Of a stretch of DNA of 64,000 nt, positions 37,562 through 47,817 are shown one piece after another. Every line of letters begins with the position of its first letter. The stretch's first letter is position 1. The notes under the pieces are model-generated. The model did not search any database and had not been told where the DNA came from. It saw nothing but the letters and a program-made list of their open reading frames with translations. The stretch covers positions 352,442-416,441 of the forward strand of contig NZ_JAQSDZ010000001.1 in the NCBI RefSeq assembly GCF_029946165.1. The letters run 5' to 3'. The translations under genes and the position numbers were made by a program. The stretch is from Methylotenera sp. (GTDB lineage Bacteria; Pseudomonadota; Gammaproteobacteria; Burkholderiales; Methylophilaceae).

Positions 37562-38470
37562 ATGATTATTAACGGTGTACAAATAGATGAAACCTTTGCT
37601 GAAGCATTTAATATGCGCGGCACGCGCGTTATCATTACGGCTCAAAATCTAAAATGGGCATATCACGCCGCAAATGCCATGACAGGCTTTGCAACCTCAG
37701 TGATTGGTTGCGGGGTAGAAGCTGGTATTGAACGTGAAATGACCGAAGAAGAAACGCCAGATGGCAGACCAGGCGTGAGCATTTTGATGTTTGCCATGGG
37801 CAGCAAAGTATTAATGCAGCAGCTTGAAACCCGTATGGGACAATGTATACTCACCTGCCCTACTGCTGCGGCGTTTTCTGGCATCGATAGCGATGAAAAA
37901 ATTAATCTAGGTAAAAACTTACGCTTTTTTGGCGATGGTTTCCAAACATCTAAGTTGATTTCAGCCAAACGCTACTGGCGCGTGCCAGTGATGGATGGCG
38001 AATTTTTATGCGAAGAAACTACTGGCATGGTGCGCGCAATTGGCGGCGGCAACTTCTTGATTTTAGCCACATCACAGCCAGCAGCGCTTGCCGCGGCAGA
38101 AGCCGCCATCACTGCAATGAAAAAAATCCCTAACGTGATTATGCCTTTCCCTGGCGGCGTTGTTCGCTCAGGCTCTAAAGTGGGTAGCAAATATAAAACC
38201 ATGTTTGCCTCCACCAACGATGCATTCTGCCCAACACTAAAAGGTGCAACTAATACAGAATTATCGCCCGAAATCGAAAGCGTGATGGAAATAGTGATTG
38301 ATGGCATTGGTTTTGATGACATTGCAGAGTCCATGCGCGTTGGCATACAAGCCATTTGCGATTTAGGTGAAACAAGCGGCGTGAAACGTATATCAGCAGG
38401 TAATTACGGTGGGAAACTAGGCCCTCATCATTTTAAATTGCACGAAATTATGGGTGGCAACTCCTTATGA
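37562..38470 (+). CDS. fhcD: Formylmethanofuran-tetrahydromethanopterin formyltransferase FhcD
   Basis: It moves the formyl group from formyl-tetrahydromethanopterin to methanofuran inside the Fhc complex; it is homologous to archaeal Ftr. It opens MIINGVQIDETFAEAFNMRGTR and contains TSVIGCGVEAGIE, the typical N-lobe, and GGNYGGKLGPHHFKLHEI at the C-terminus. The 302 residues are normal. The stop overlaps the fhcC start (ATGA). Confidence 0.96.
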   Translation: MIINGVQIDETFAEAFNMRGTRVIITAQNLKWAYHAANAMTGFATSVIGCGVEAGIEREMTEEETPDGRPGVSILMFAMGSKVLMQQLETRMGQCILTCPTAAAFSGIDSDEKINLGKNLRFFGDGFQTSKLISAKRYWRVPVMDGEFLCEETTGMVRAIGGGNFLILATSQPAALAAAEAAITAMKKIPNVIMPFPGGVVRSGSKVGSKYKTMFASTNDAFCPTLKGATNTELSPEIESVMEIVIDGIGFDDIAESMRVGIQAICDLGETSGVKRISAGNYGGKLGPHHFKLHEIMGGNSL

Positions 38471-39270
38471 CCCAACTTACCTTCACACTTAAACAGCCAT
38501 TAACGCACTCACTTGACTGTTCTCAGTTAACGCCTGACCTATTAAAAGGTTTAAACATTAACCAAATAGGGGCAATCGCATTACATGGTCAACGCGTTTC
38601 TGATTTATTTGAGATGAGTGGCGATGATACTGAAAACATTGTATTCAAAAATAGCAGTCAGTTTTTTGATAATGTCGGCAAAAACATGACCTTAGGAAGT
38701 ATCACTTTAGAAGGTGATGCTGGCGCCTATTTAGGCTTTGGTTTAAAAAATGGCACCATCCATTGCACAGGCAATGCGCAAGCTTTTGCTGCATGCAATA
38801 TGGTTAGCGGCTTACTCAAAATTGACGGTAACACAGGTGACTTTCTTGGTGGCGCTTCTTCAGGCTTACGCAAAGGTATGCGCGGCGGCACTGTCATTAT
38901 TAAAGGCAATGCTGGCGACCGCGTGGGCGACCAAATGCGTCGCGGCTTAATTCTCATTGAAGGCAATGTCGGCGACTACTGTGCCAGCCGTATGATTGCG
39001 GGCACCATTGGGATACTTGGCAACGTTGGAGAATATGCCTGCTTTAACATGAAGCGCGGCACATTATTACTGACCAAACTGCCAAAATTGCATGCAACTA
39101 TACAAGACTGCGGCAGCCATACTTTGCCATTTTTAAACCTAATGTTTAAATCTTTCAAACCATTCAACACACAATTTTCTAATATTGAAACAAAGCGCGT
39201 ACAGCGCTTTGTAGGTGACGCAGCCTGTAGTGGCAATGGTGAGATTTTATTAGTTTCTCACTCGTCTTAA
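38467..39270 (+). CDS. fhcC: Formyltransferase/hydrolase complex subunit FhcC
   Basis: A structural subunit homologous to FwdC/FmdC and to the C-terminal domain of glutamate synthase. It is a right-handed beta-helix of repeated glycine-rich turns (GDAGAYLGFG, GNTGDFLGGASSGLRKGMRGG, GNAGDRVGDQMRRG, GNVGDYCASRMIAG). It positions the FhcA and FhcD active sites. The 267 residues fit. It is the last fhc gene; trhO follows after 67 bp and may be read through. Confidence 0.95.
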   Translation: MTQLTFTLKQPLTHSLDCSQLTPDLLKGLNINQIGAIALHGQRVSDLFEMSGDDTENIVFKNSSQFFDNVGKNMTLGSITLEGDAGAYLGFGLKNGTIHCTGNAQAFAACNMVSGLLKIDGNTGDFLGGASSGLRKGMRGGTVIIKGNAGDRVGDQMRRGLILIEGNVGDYCASRMIAGTIGILGNVGEYACFNMKRGTLLLTKLPKLHATIQDCGSHTLPFLNLMFKSFKPFNTQFSNIETKRVQRFVGDAACSGNGEILLVSHSS

Positions 39271-39337
39271 TGCACATTTAAATAATTTTACGGTCTGATG
39301 ATAAAATACCGTTTTATTACAGTTCATTATCAAAAAA

Positions 39338-40273
39338 ATGTCTAAGTATTTAACCGCCGCGCTTTATAAGTTTGTCAGTTTACCCAATTACAAATCTTTG
39401 CAAGCGCCAATTCTAGAAGCCTGTATCAGCAACAACATAAAAGGTACGCTACTTCTTGCTGAAGAAGGCATTAATGGCACGATTGCTGGCTTGCCACAAG
39501 ACATACACAACTTGCTGGATTTTTTGCGTTCAGATGCAATATTTGACAATCGCTTTGCCGATTTAGAGCACAAAGAATCATTTGCTAGCGAACATCCGTT
39601 TTACCGTATGAAGGTTAAACTCAAAAAGGAAATTGTTACGCTTGGTGTGCCTGGCGTTAGTCCAACGAAGAAAGTTGGCACTTACGTTAAACCTGAAGAT
39701 TGGAATGCGCTGATTTCCGACCCAGATGTGATTCTGATTGATACACGCAACGATTACGAGGTTGATATCGGTACGTTCAAAGGTGCAATTGACCCTAAAA
39801 CCACGACTTTCCGTGAATTCCCAGAATACGTTACTGAACATTTTGACAAAACCAAACATAAAAAAGTCGCTATGTTTTGTACAGGCGGTATTCGTTGCGA
39901 AAAAGCCTCTTCATATATGATAGATCAAGGTTTTGAAGAGGTTTTTCACCTGCAAGGTGGCATTCTAAAATACCTAGAAACCGTGCCAGAAGCTGAAAGT
40001 ATGTGGGAAGGCGAATGCTTTGTTTTTGACCAACGTGTAGCCGTTAAGCACAATTTGGAAGTCGGTGAGTTTGACCAATGTTACGCTTGCCGCCATCCAC
40101 TATCACCTGCCGAAATGCAAAGTACTCAATACACGGCTGGCATCTCTTGCCCTTATTGTTACGACAAGTTAACTGAAGAAAAAAAAGCAAGTTTAACTGA
40201 GCGACAAAAACAAGTGATTCTCGCCAAACAACGAGGCCAAATGCATATAGGTGAAAAGCAGAAAAATAACTAA
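39338..40273 (+). CDS. trhO: tRNA uridine 34 hydroxylase TrhO (rhodanese-family)
   Basis: An oxygen-dependent enzyme that makes 5-hydroxyuridine at tRNA position 34. It has an N-terminal acylphosphatase-like domain ([20 protein letters not shown]), a rhodanese domain with catalytic CTGGIRCEK (about residue 180) and a C-terminal Cys-rich domain (CYACRHPL...CPYCYDKL). The 311 residues fit YceA/TrhO. A gene for an unknown 222-residue protein starts 3 bp after its stop. Confidence 0.93.
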   Translation: MSKYLTAALYKFVSLPNYKSLQAPILEACISNNIKGTLLLAEEGINGTIAGLPQDIHNLLDFLRSDAIFDNRFADLEHKESFASEHPFYRMKVKLKKEIVTLGVPGVSPTKKVGTYVKPEDWNALISDPDVILIDTRNDYEVDIGTFKGAIDPKTTTFREFPEYVTEHFDKTKHKKVAMFCTGGIRCEKASSYMIDQGFEEVFHLQGGILKYLETVPEAESMWEGECFVFDQRVAVKHNLEVGEFDQCYACRHPLSPAEMQSTQYTAGISCPYCYDKLTEEKKASLTERQKQVILAKQRGQMHIGEKQKNN

Positions 40274-40276
40274 GAA

Positions 40277-40945
40277 ATGAACAAATCTCATGAGAAAGAA
40301 GCCATCCGCGCATATTTAAAGCTTTTACAGGCTAAGGGTGCAACTACCAATGTGCTGTATAAGCACTCTTTATTTTTAGACCAACTGGCTGAATCGCTTG
40401 CTGGTAAATCTCTTGAATCGGTAATCTACAGCAAGGTGGTGGATAACGTGTTGAAAGCAACGCCTGAAGAAGATTGGCATACCAATCTTAATACCGCTCG
40501 TGAATTTTATCCATTTTGGATGAATGACATTAAGGCGATTGCTGCCTTTAATTTAAACTATGGTTTTGATGTTTCCGGAATTCAATGGAAACCACTCACA
40601 ACCTCATTAAAAATATTGATCGATAGTTTGAACTCAGAAAGTTTTGATACTGCTGAAAGTTGGCCGTTAAAAGCTTATACGCAAGCCATGCGCGATCAGG
40701 GTGCAGATAAATCACTGGTAGATACACGTATCAAACTTGCTAAAGTGATGGTAATTCGCTTACGTGATGCGCCAATAAAGAACCATAAATCTTATCGTAC
40801 CGCGGCTGATTTAACTTTACCGCTTTTTAAGATGGTAGAAGCTAAACAATTGTTTTTATTGGTAGTAAGGGAGTTTTATAATTTTTGGACTGGCAACCCA
40901 AATGCAGCCAACATGTTACTGAATGATGAGTCTACGTATAATTAA
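40277..40945 (+). CDS. Conserved protein of unknown function downstream of trhO
   Basis: 222 residues, soluble and largely helical, with no signal peptide or membrane segment. I do not recognise a domain. The sequence has an aromatic-rich centre (EFYPFWMNDIKAIAAFNLNYGF) and a C-terminal helix (FLLVVREFYNFWTGNP). It starts 3 bp after the trhO stop on the same strand, so the two are probably one transcript. A role connected with tRNA modification would be a guess from position only. Confidence 0.65.
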   Translation: MNKSHEKEAIRAYLKLLQAKGATTNVLYKHSLFLDQLAESLAGKSLESVIYSKVVDNVLKATPEEDWHTNLNTAREFYPFWMNDIKAIAAFNLNYGFDVSGIQWKPLTTSLKILIDSLNSESFDTAESWPLKAYTQAMRDQGADKSLVDTRIKLAKVMVIRLRDAPIKNHKSYRTAADLTLPLFKMVEAKQLFLLVVREFYNFWTGNPNAANMLLNDESTYN

Positions 40946-40962
40946 CGCTGCTTAAGCAAAGA

Positions 40963-42213
40963 TTAATTGGACTTTCGCGCAAGTAGTACATAAGTTTCTA
41001 CCAATCCCTTGCCTTTCACATCTACAGTCATCTGTTCTGAAAATTCATAAGCGTCTTTTAACAACGCTTGTGTTTCACGCGTTACTTGTATGCAGTTAGT
41101 TTTACAAGTACTTTCCATTCTGCTGGCCAAATTGACGGTATCACCCCATAAATCATAACTAAATTTCGTGCTGCCAATCACCCCTGCAACCACTGGGCCA
41201 GTATGAACTCCAATGCGCATATTCAAATCGATGCCTGTTTTAACTGCTACTTCCTGTAGCGCAACCTTCATGTCAAATGCCATTTCTGCAATCCGATTCA
41301 CATGATCTGTATGCATGATAGGCGCGCCAGAAATAACCATATATGCATCGCCGATCGTCTTAATTTTTTCGACTTGATATTTTTCTGCCAACTGGTCAAA
41401 TTTTAGAAATACTTGTGATAACAAGTCAATTAATTGCAAAGCCGGCATTTTTTCTGAAATCTGCGTGAAGTTAACTAAATCAGCGAACATGACGGTCACA
41501 GATTCATAATGGTCAGCAATGCGCATATCATTAGCTTTTAGACGCTCAGCAATAGCAACCGGAAGAATATTGAGCAGTAGTTTTTCTGACCGTGCTTGCT
41601 CTAACTCTAATGAAATCATAGCGCGCTCTTTTTGAGCCTGAAAATAACGCAGAACCCCATACAAGATTGAAGCCGTACCAGTAATATTCATCAGAAAAAA
41701 TGCATCTTTTAACGTGGTCGGAATTGGCATAGCGTTGCCCGCGAAATAATGATTTAGCTTCCACGAAATAAAAGCTAACCCTATAAATAATAAAAACCAA
41801 GGGGTGGATTGGCGCGTACCCAAAATCATTAAAGCGCCTACTGGTGACAATATCGCCCATATTGCCACACCACTGGAAGCAGCAAAGCCACCAATTGCCC
41901 ATTGCATGACAAAAGGCATAACTAACAGCATGACCAATTGTGTAAACGTAAAGTATTCGAAGCGCTTGAGTCGATAGAATAAGAACAGGCTAACGTATGA
42001 GATAACAAGGTAAAAATACGGCACTGCTGCAATAATAGCGTAACCTTCACCTAGGCTTGATAAGGTAAATATCCAGAAAATACAAACAATACTCTCTGCA
42101 ATCACCAATAACGACATAATCGATCGGCCCAGTGATTCAGGCGTAGGCGTGGAAAATCTGCGCCAAAACTCTCGCGTTAATACAGATGGGGCAGCAACTA
42201 AAATATCCGTCAT
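40963..42213 (-). CDS. Membrane-bound class III adenylate cyclase
   Basis: An N-terminal region with about six membrane segments (residues 30-190) is followed by a class III cyclase domain (about 225-400). Both metal aspartates are present (VMFADLVNF and TIGDAYMV). The base-selecting Lys (VEKIKTIGDAY) and Asp (FSYDLWGD) indicate ATP rather than GTP as substrate, and the transition-state Asn/Arg (NLASRMES) are kept. It should therefore make cAMP. No receptor or cAMP-binding gene is next to it. It is convergent with the unknown gene downstream of trhO. Confidence 0.9.
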   Translation of the reverse strand: MTDILVAAPSVLTREFWRRFSTPTPESLGRSIMSLLVIAESIVCIFWIFTLSSLGEGYAIIAAVPYFYLVISYVSLFLFYRLKRFEYFTFTQLVMLLVMPFVMQWAIGGFAASSGVAIWAILSPVGALMILGTRQSTPWFLLFIGLAFISWKLNHYFAGNAMPIPTTLKDAFFLMNITGTASILYGVLRYFQAQKERAMISLELEQARSEKLLLNILPVAIAERLKANDMRIADHYESVTVMFADLVNFTQISEKMPALQLIDLLSQVFLKFDQLAEKYQVEKIKTIGDAYMVISGAPIMHTDHVNRIAEMAFDMKVALQEVAVKTGIDLNMRIGVHTGPVVAGVIGSTKFSYDLWGDTVNLASRMESTCKTNCIQVTRETQALLKDAYEFSEQMTVDVKGKGLVETYVLLARKSN

Positions 42214-42469
42214 ATTTGGAGGTGTTTTTCTATTTTTAACTAGAGTATACCAATATACTGCAGCTCAAGTACTATAGCTTAAGATGAAGTCTTTTTCTAG
42301 ACTAGCGTATCAATACTGCGAGATTTCCGTAGCTTAGCGGTCAACACCAAATTCCAAGTTAAATTATGGTGGCCTTCATAACCGCACATAGAATTATGCA
42401 CAATTGGGCACTTTTAGCATTTCTGCAAGTCATTTAACCAATGAATCTACTTTCCTAATGGAGTCTATT

Positions 42470-43072
42470 ATGGTCACAGCGTCACAAACTTTACGCGATA
42501 TTAATAACATGGAAAATCAACCGGCCGACCTAAAAGTTTCAGCTCTGATTTTAATTGACATTCAAAACACCTATCGACGTGGGTTAATGCAACTTACAAA
42601 TGTAGAGCCCGCTATTCTTGAAGCACAAAAATTATTAAAAATCGCACGCGAGCTTAAAATACCAGTCATACATATTCAACATGATGCTGGGGTAGGTTCC
42701 CCTTACGACATTTCCGCTGATATTGGGGCAATAGCTTCTGAAGTTGCACCAATAGCTGGGGAAAAAGTGATTGTTAAAAACTACCCTAATGCATTTATCC
42801 ACACCACTTTAGATGCCGAGCTTAAATCTCTTGGCATTAAAAATATCGTATTGGCTGGTTTCATGACACATATGTGTGTGAACTCAACTGCGCACGGTGC
42901 ATTTAATTTAGGTTACGCATCAACAATTGTTGCCAGTGCGACTGCAACCCGACCACTAGTTAGTACAAATGGCAAAGTATTAACTGCTGAAGAAGTACAT
43001 CTTGGCGCACTTGCCTCATCACGAGACTTATATGCTGTGGTAGTAGATGATATTAATGGATTAAGAAAATAA
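42470..43072 (+). CDS. Isochorismatase-fold cysteine hydrolase
   Basis: A nicotinamidase/isochorismatase-like amidohydrolase. The catalytic triad is visible: Asp in LILIDIQNTY, Lys in VIVKNYPNAF and Cys in GFMTHMCVNSTAHGA. A cis-peptide motif precedes the cysteine. The ORF track starts at a TTG in non-coding-looking sequence; the ATG at 42470 has GGAG 6 bases upstream and gives 200 residues, the usual size. The substrate is unknown. It has no operon partner on either side. Confidence 0.88.
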   Translation: MVTASQTLRDINNMENQPADLKVSALILIDIQNTYRRGLMQLTNVEPAILEAQKLLKIARELKIPVIHIQHDAGVGSPYDISADIGAIASEVAPIAGEKVIVKNYPNAFIHTTLDAELKSLGIKNIVLAGFMTHMCVNSTAHGAFNLGYASTIVASATATRPLVSTNGKVLTAEEVHLGALASSRDLYAVVVDDINGLRK

Positions 43073-43317
43073 CTTCATTAATATAATTTATATAATATAT
43101 AAGACATATAAAAATGTTTACCAATTAGTAACATTTAGCTTGATTTGCTAGCCTCTAAGGTTTATTGTTTAGTTCGCACTGATCTTTCAAACCCTTTATT
43201 TACAAGGGTTCTTCGTGGATTAAGTTAACTTTTAGACATAATAAAAATAGCAACCAAGCAATGCGGTTTTTCAGATAGAAATACTATATTAACTACAGCA
43301 AAACTAGAGGAGTCGGC

Positions 43318-44838
43318 ATGAGTTTAGATTTATTAAAAGGTATGGGCGTTACAATCCCTTATAAAGCAAAGTACGATAATTACATTGGCGGCAAATGGGT
43401 AGCACCTGTAAAAGGTCAATATTTTGACGTCATTACGCCTATTACTGGGAAAAACTACACACAAGTTGCACGCTCTAGCGCTGAAGATATTGAGCTGGCT
43501 TTAGATGCTGCACACGCAGCAGCAGACGCATGGGGTACAAAATCGACGACTGAACGCTCAAACATTTTACTCAAAATTGCTGATCGCATAGAAGCCAATC
43601 TTGAATTAATTGCCACTGCTGAAACTATTGACAATGGCAAACCAATTCGCGAAACAATGAATGCTGACATTCCATTAACTGCTGATCATTTCCGCTATTT
43701 TGCTGGTGCAATTCGTGCGCAAGAGGGTGGCATTAGTGAAGTGGACAACGACACGGTTGCTTATCACTTTCATGAACCATTAGGCGTTGTAGGTCAAATT
43801 ATTCCATGGAATTTCCCGATTCTAATGGCGGCCTGGAAGCTGGCTCCAGCTTTAGCTGCAGGTAATTGTATTATATTAAAACCAGCGGAATTTACACCCG
43901 TCAGTATTTTAATCTTGATGGAAGTGATTGGCGATTTATTACCTCCAGGCACTGTAAACATTGTGAATGGTTATGGTCGTGAAGTTGGTGCGCCATTAGC
44001 CAATAGCAAACGTATTGCCAAGATTGGCTTTACTGGCTCTACCGCTACAGGCCGTGCAATTGCAACCGCTGCAGCGAGTAACTTAATCCCTGCAACATTA
44101 GAGTTAGGTGGCAAATCACCTAATATCTTCTTTGCCGATATTATGGATGAAGATGATGCGTTCTTTGATAAAGCCATTGAAGGTTTGGTATTGTTCGCCT
44201 TTAACCAAGGTGAAGTTTGTACATGCCCTTCACGCGCAATCATTCAAGAATCCATTTACGATAAATTTATTGCACGCGTGCTTGAACGTGTAAAAGCCAT
44301 TAAACAAGGTAGTCCATTAGATTCAAGTACTATGCTTGGCGCACAAGCATCAGAAGACCAAATGAACAAAATCATGAATTACATTGATATTGGCAAACAA
44401 GAAGGTGCTGAAGTACTCATTGGTGGTAACCGCAATGTATTAAAAGGTGATTTAGAAGGTGGCTATTACATTGAGCCAACTTTACTTAAAGGTCACAACA
44501 AAATGCGCGTGTTCCAAGAGGAAATTTTTGGCCCAGTGTTAGCAGTTACTACCTTTAAAGATGAAGCAGAAGCGTTAGCGATTGCTAACGATACAATCTT
44601 CGGTCTGGGTGCTGGTGTGTGGACTCGCAATGGTACTGTTGCTTATAGAATGGGCCGTGGTATTAAAGCTGGTCGTGTCTGGACAAATTGCTACCACGCC
44701 TACCCTGCACATGCAGCATTTGGCGGTTACAAAGAGTCTGGTATTGGTCGTGAAAACCATAAAATGATGCTGGACCATTACCAACAAACTAAGTGCTTAT
44801 TAGTGAGCTACAATCCTAATAAATTAGGATTCTTTTAG
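43318..44838 (+). CDS. NAD-dependent aldehyde dehydrogenase (AcoD/ExaC/AldB type)
   Basis: 506 residues of the ALDH superfamily. It has the cofactor motif [12 protein letters not shown], the glycine-rich loop [13 protein letters not shown], the catalytic Glu ELGGKSPN and the catalytic Cys in [13 protein letters not shown]. The closest type is the acetaldehyde/chloroacetaldehyde dehydrogenase group (ExaC, AcoD, AldB). A strong AGAGGAG ribosome-binding site precedes the ATG. A DUF779 gene follows, as often with this ALDH type. A role in clearing toxic C1-C3 aldehydes is likely; formaldehyde as main substrate is not implied. Confidence 0.93.
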   Translation: MSLDLLKGMGVTIPYKAKYDNYIGGKWVAPVKGQYFDVITPITGKNYTQVARSSAEDIELALDAAHAAADAWGTKSTTERSNILLKIADRIEANLELIATAETIDNGKPIRETMNADIPLTADHFRYFAGAIRAQEGGISEVDNDTVAYHFHEPLGVVGQIIPWNFPILMAAWKLAPALAAGNCIILKPAEFTPVSILILMEVIGDLLPPGTVNIVNGYGREVGAPLANSKRIAKIGFTGSTATGRAIATAAASNLIPATLELGGKSPNIFFADIMDEDDAFFDKAIEGLVLFAFNQGEVCTCPSRAIIQESIYDKFIARVLERVKAIKQGSPLDSSTMLGAQASEDQMNKIMNYIDIGKQEGAEVLIGGNRNVLKGDLEGGYYIEPTLLKGHNKMRVFQEEIFGPVLAVTTFKDEAEALAIANDTIFGLGAGVWTRNGTVAYRMGRGIKAGRVWTNCYHAYPAHAAFGGYKESGIGRENHKMMLDHYQQTKCLLVSYNPNKLGFF

Positions 44839-44894
44839 TAAACTATTCAAACAGACTAATAGTCTACTAGTTTAATCGCTAGTAATTTCAGTAC

Positions 44895-44928
44895 AATAAA
44901 GGGCGAGTTTACTCGCCCTTTATTTTTT
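44895..44928 (+). terminator. Rho-independent terminator after the aldehyde dehydrogenase gene
   Basis: AATAAAGGGCGAG and CTCGCCCTTTATT pair perfectly over 13 bp around a 4-base loop, followed by a run of T. It is the clearest intrinsic terminator in the window. It stands between the ALDH gene and its DUF779 partner, so the latter must rely on read-through or its own promoter. Confidence 0.9.
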
Positions 44929-44971
44929 GCTAACTGAGGAAATGGTCAATTAAGATTTGGAGCTTTAAAAT

Positions 44972-45394
44972 ATGGATACACAAACTGCGGAACGTCCAGC
45001 AACTGTGAATGAAGCCGAGAAAAACAGTCGCGTTTCAGCCACACCAAGTGCGTTAGCACTGATTCATAGACTCACAGCTGAGTTTGGCCCAATCGCATTT
45101 CTACAATCGGGCGGATGTTGCGAAGGAAGTGGTCCAATTTGTATGCCAGTTAACGAGTTTAACCCTAGTGCATCAGATGTTATTTTGGGGGAATGGCAAG
45201 ACGCAACATTTTATATGGGCAATAGTCATTTTACTTTTGCGGAAAATATGCATACGATTTTGGATGCGACGCCTAATTCTAGTGGATCATTTTCACTAGA
45301 CTGCGGCACAGGTTTCGCCTTTATTACCAGTGGTCGATTGTATTCTGAAGAGGAACTAGCTAGTTTGCCGCCCGTCAAAAGAGTTGGGCTTTAA
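44972..45394 (+). CDS. DUF779 protein paired with aldehyde dehydrogenase
   Basis: 140 residues of the DUF779 family, known mainly as neighbours of AcoD/ExaC-type aldehyde dehydrogenases. The core contains a conserved double cysteine (LQSGGCCEGSGPICMP) and a second cysteine region (FSLDCGTGFAF), suggesting metal or redox chemistry. The function is not established. A GGAG ribosome-binding site precedes the ATG. A strong terminator separates it from the ALDH gene. Confidence 0.9.
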   Translation: MDTQTAERPATVNEAEKNSRVSATPSALALIHRLTAEFGPIAFLQSGGCCEGSGPICMPVNEFNPSASDVILGEWQDATFYMGNSHFTFAENMHTILDATPNSSGSFSLDCGTGFAFITSGRLYSEEELASLPPVKRVGL

Positions 45395-45403
45395 TAAAGA
45401 ATC

Positions 45404-45428
45404 TTTAGCCTTGATAAGTAAGGCTAAA
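45404..45428. terminator. Hairpin between convergent DUF779 and cheZ genes
   Basis: TTTAGCCTT and AAGGCTAAA pair perfectly around a 7-base loop in the tail-to-tail gap. There is no good T-run, so the bidirectional terminator role is inferred from position. Confidence 0.45.
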
Positions 45429-45451
45429 CAGACTCCTTATTAATCACTCAA

Positions 45452-46120
45452 TTAAAATCCTAAGCTATCTAATAAATCGTCGACCTGCTCTTGGCTTGCC
45501 ACAACATCTACTGCGGTAGGATCAATCTGCGGACCATTCAATAATGTTGCTTTGTCATCGACCTCTTTTTTAGCCGTCGTTGGTGAAAAATCTATGAGCA
45601 CTTGGACTAACTGTTTTTCTAAATCTTGAGCTAGCCCTGTGATTTTCTTGATGACTTGGCCTGTCAAATCTTGAAAATCCTGAGCCATCATAATATCCAT
45701 CAACAAAGCTTTAGTTTCAGCGGTATTTTTAGCTGTCAACGTCAGAAATTCGAGGGTTTCATCCGCGATTTCATTATATTCGCTTTTTAATGAAGGCTTT
45801 GCTAATAAGGCTTTCAAGTGTTGCTCTAACGTTAATGCCCCGCTTGCTAATTCAGCTTGTAGCGGCGTAGCTAAATCAGTGGCATTTAAAACACGCTCTG
45901 CGGCTTGTTCAGTCATGCGAGATACATAAGCTAAGCGGTCACGAGCATCTGGAATGTCTTGTGCGACTTGCTCAAGAATTTTCTCTAGACCCAAACCTTG
46001 CAAACTGTCATGCAACAATCTAGTCACATGGCCAATTCGATTAAGCATCTCGTCACTTTGGTTAGCAACTGGCATGGATTCAACATGCGTTGCTTGCTGC
46101 TGTAAAGACTCGCTGTTCAT
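45452..46120 (-). CDS. cheZ: Chemotaxis phosphatase CheZ
   Basis: It dephosphorylates CheY-P. It is a long helical hairpin of about 222 residues with the catalytic Gln region QDFQDLTGQVIKKI (about 147-160) and the C-terminal CheY-binding peptide QVDDLLDSLGF. The ORF track begins at GTG; the adjacent ATG at 46120 has AGGGG 7 bases upstream and nearly touches the cheY stop. It is the last gene of the che run. Confidence 0.95.
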   Translation of the reverse strand: MNSESLQQQATHVESMPVANQSDEMLNRIGHVTRLLHDSLQGLGLEKILEQVAQDIPDARDRLAYVSRMTEQAAERVLNATDLATPLQAELASGALTLEQHLKALLAKPSLKSEYNEIADETLEFLTLTAKNTAETKALLMDIMMAQDFQDLTGQVIKKITGLAQDLEKQLVQVLIDFSPTTAKKEVDDKATLLNGPQIDPTAVDVVASQEQVDDLLDSLGF

Positions 46121-46122
46121 CA

Positions 46123-46521
46123 CTAAGCCCCTGCTTTTTCAAGCTTCTCAAATATTTTAGATAACTTCTCATCCAATGTTGCTGCTGTAAAGGGTTTAAC
46201 CACATAGCCATTGGCACCCGCCTGTGCGGCCGCAATAATGTTTTCTTTTTTAGCTTCTGCAGTCACCATTAACACTGGCAAATGTTTCAATTCAGGGTCT
46301 GCTCTAATCTGTTGCAACATGGTCAAGCCATCCATGTTTGGCATATTCCAATCCGATACCACAAACTCGAATCCACCACCTTTAAGCTTACTAAGCCCGA
46401 CAGCTCCGTCTTCAGCTTCATCTACATTGGTATAACCAAGTTCTTTCAATAAATTTCTAACGATCCTGCGCATGGTTGAAAAATCATCCACCACAAGAAA
46501 CTTTGTATTTAGGTTGGCCAT
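46123..46521 (-). CDS. cheY: Chemotaxis response regulator CheY
   Basis: A single-domain receiver of 132 residues that binds the flagellar switch when phosphorylated. The acidic pair is VVDDF, the phospho-Asp is in [12 protein letters not shown], the switch Thr in LMVTAEA and the Lys in GYVVKPFT. The sequence is close to E. coli CheY. GGAG precedes the ATG. The 182-bp gap to cheB upstream may hold its own promoter. Confidence 0.97.
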   Translation of the reverse strand: MANLNTKFLVVDDFSTMRRIVRNLLKELGYTNVDEAEDGAVGLSKLKGGGFEFVVSDWNMPNMDGLTMLQQIRADPELKHLPVLMVTAEAKKENIIAAAQAGANGYVVKPFTAATLDEKLSKIFEKLEKAGA

Positions 46522-46703
46522 GCATTACTCCATTAAAAATAGTCGTTCATAGAATTCGAAATCAGCCTCAAATTCATAAATGACTTATTCTGATTCTATT
46601 TTTCATTCATTATTACTTACTTTAACTTAAGTTTTATTCAAGAATAGCGGCATTAAACTGACCTTTATCCTCATAACTTATTACATCAGCTCATTTTTTC
46701 ACA

Positions 46704-47774
46704 TTACACACGTAACGCGCGTGAGCTATTAGCAATAAGATAATTGAGCACTAATTTGGGTAAATCATTCAAATGTGCTACTTCATCTACACCGCCATAC
46801 GCAACTGCTTCTTTAGGCATGCCATATACTACACAGCTTTCTTCATTTTGAGCATAGTTGTAGGCGCCAGCTGCTTTCATTTTTGCCATACCCGCCGCAC
46901 CATCTTTCCCCATGCCAGTTAAGATCACGCCAATCACGTTCTTACCTGCAAATTCTGCTGCTGAGTCGAATAAGACATCGACTGAAGGCTTATGTCGGTT
47001 GACTGGCGCTTCATCACTTAGCTGCGTGACATAATTGGCGCCACTTCTAGCCAATAACAAGTGTTTATCACCAGGTGCAATATAGGCGTGACCCGGCAAA
47101 ATACGCTCACCGCCTGCCGCTTCTTGAACCGAAATCTGGCATAGTGAATCTAGGCGATTTGCGAATGATTTAGTAAAGCCAGCAGGCATATGCTGTGTAA
47201 TTAGAATGCCAGGGCAGTCTGATGGCATTTGCAAAAGGAATGATTTAATAGCCTCGGTTCCACCTGTAGAGGCGCCTATAATCAAAAGCTTCTCGCTACT
47301 GATTAATGGATTACGCAAGGGCGCAGGCGCGGTTCCACTAGTTTGACTTGTGGCATGTCGTTGCAAAGTCGCGACCCTTGCTTGAGATGCCGCACGAATC
47401 TTGTCCGCAATAATTTCGGTATATTCGAGCATGCCTTCAGTAATTGACATTTTAGGCTTAGTCACGAAATCTATTGCGCCAAGCTCAAGTGCGCGCATGG
47501 TGATTTCTGAACCACGTTCAGTTAATGTAGACACCATAACTACGGGCATTGGACGCAGACGCATTAATTTCTCTAAAAAGTCTAAGCCATCCATCTTTGG
47601 CATTTCTACATCCAAAGTAAGGACATCGGGATTTAACTGTTTAATCATTTCACGCGCAATTATTGGATCAGGTGCGGCGCCCACGACTATCATGTCCCGC
47701 TGACTATTGATAATCTCAGTTAATAGACTACGAATTAATGCTGAGTCATCAATAACAAGAACTCTAATTTTCAT
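46704..47774 (-). CDS. cheB: Chemotaxis methylesterase/deamidase CheB
   Basis: It removes methyl groups from receptors. It has an N-terminal receiver domain ([27 protein letters not shown]) and a C-terminal methylesterase domain with the Ser/His/Asp triad ([34 protein letters not shown]). The 356 residues are normal. Its partner CheR is encoded two genes upstream, with CheD between. Confidence 0.96.
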   Translation of the reverse strand: MKIRVLVIDDSALIRSLLTEIINSQRDMIVVGAAPDPIIAREMIKQLNPDVLTLDVEMPKMDGLDFLEKLMRLRPMPVVMVSTLTERGSEITMRALELGAIDFVTKPKMSITEGMLEYTEIIADKIRAASQARVATLQRHATSQTSGTAPAPLRNPLISSEKLLIIGASTGGTEAIKSFLLQMPSDCPGILITQHMPAGFTKSFANRLDSLCQISVQEAAGGERILPGHAYIAPGDKHLLLARSGANYVTQLSDEAPVNRHKPSVDVLFDSAAEFAGKNVIGVILTGMGKDGAAGMAKMKAAGAYNYAQNEESCVVYGMPKEAVAYGGVDEVAHLNDLPKLVLNYLIANSSRALRV

Positions 47775-47817
47775 ATTTTTTTCTCTTTTTTCTGAGAGTT
47801 TTTATTTAATTGAATTA

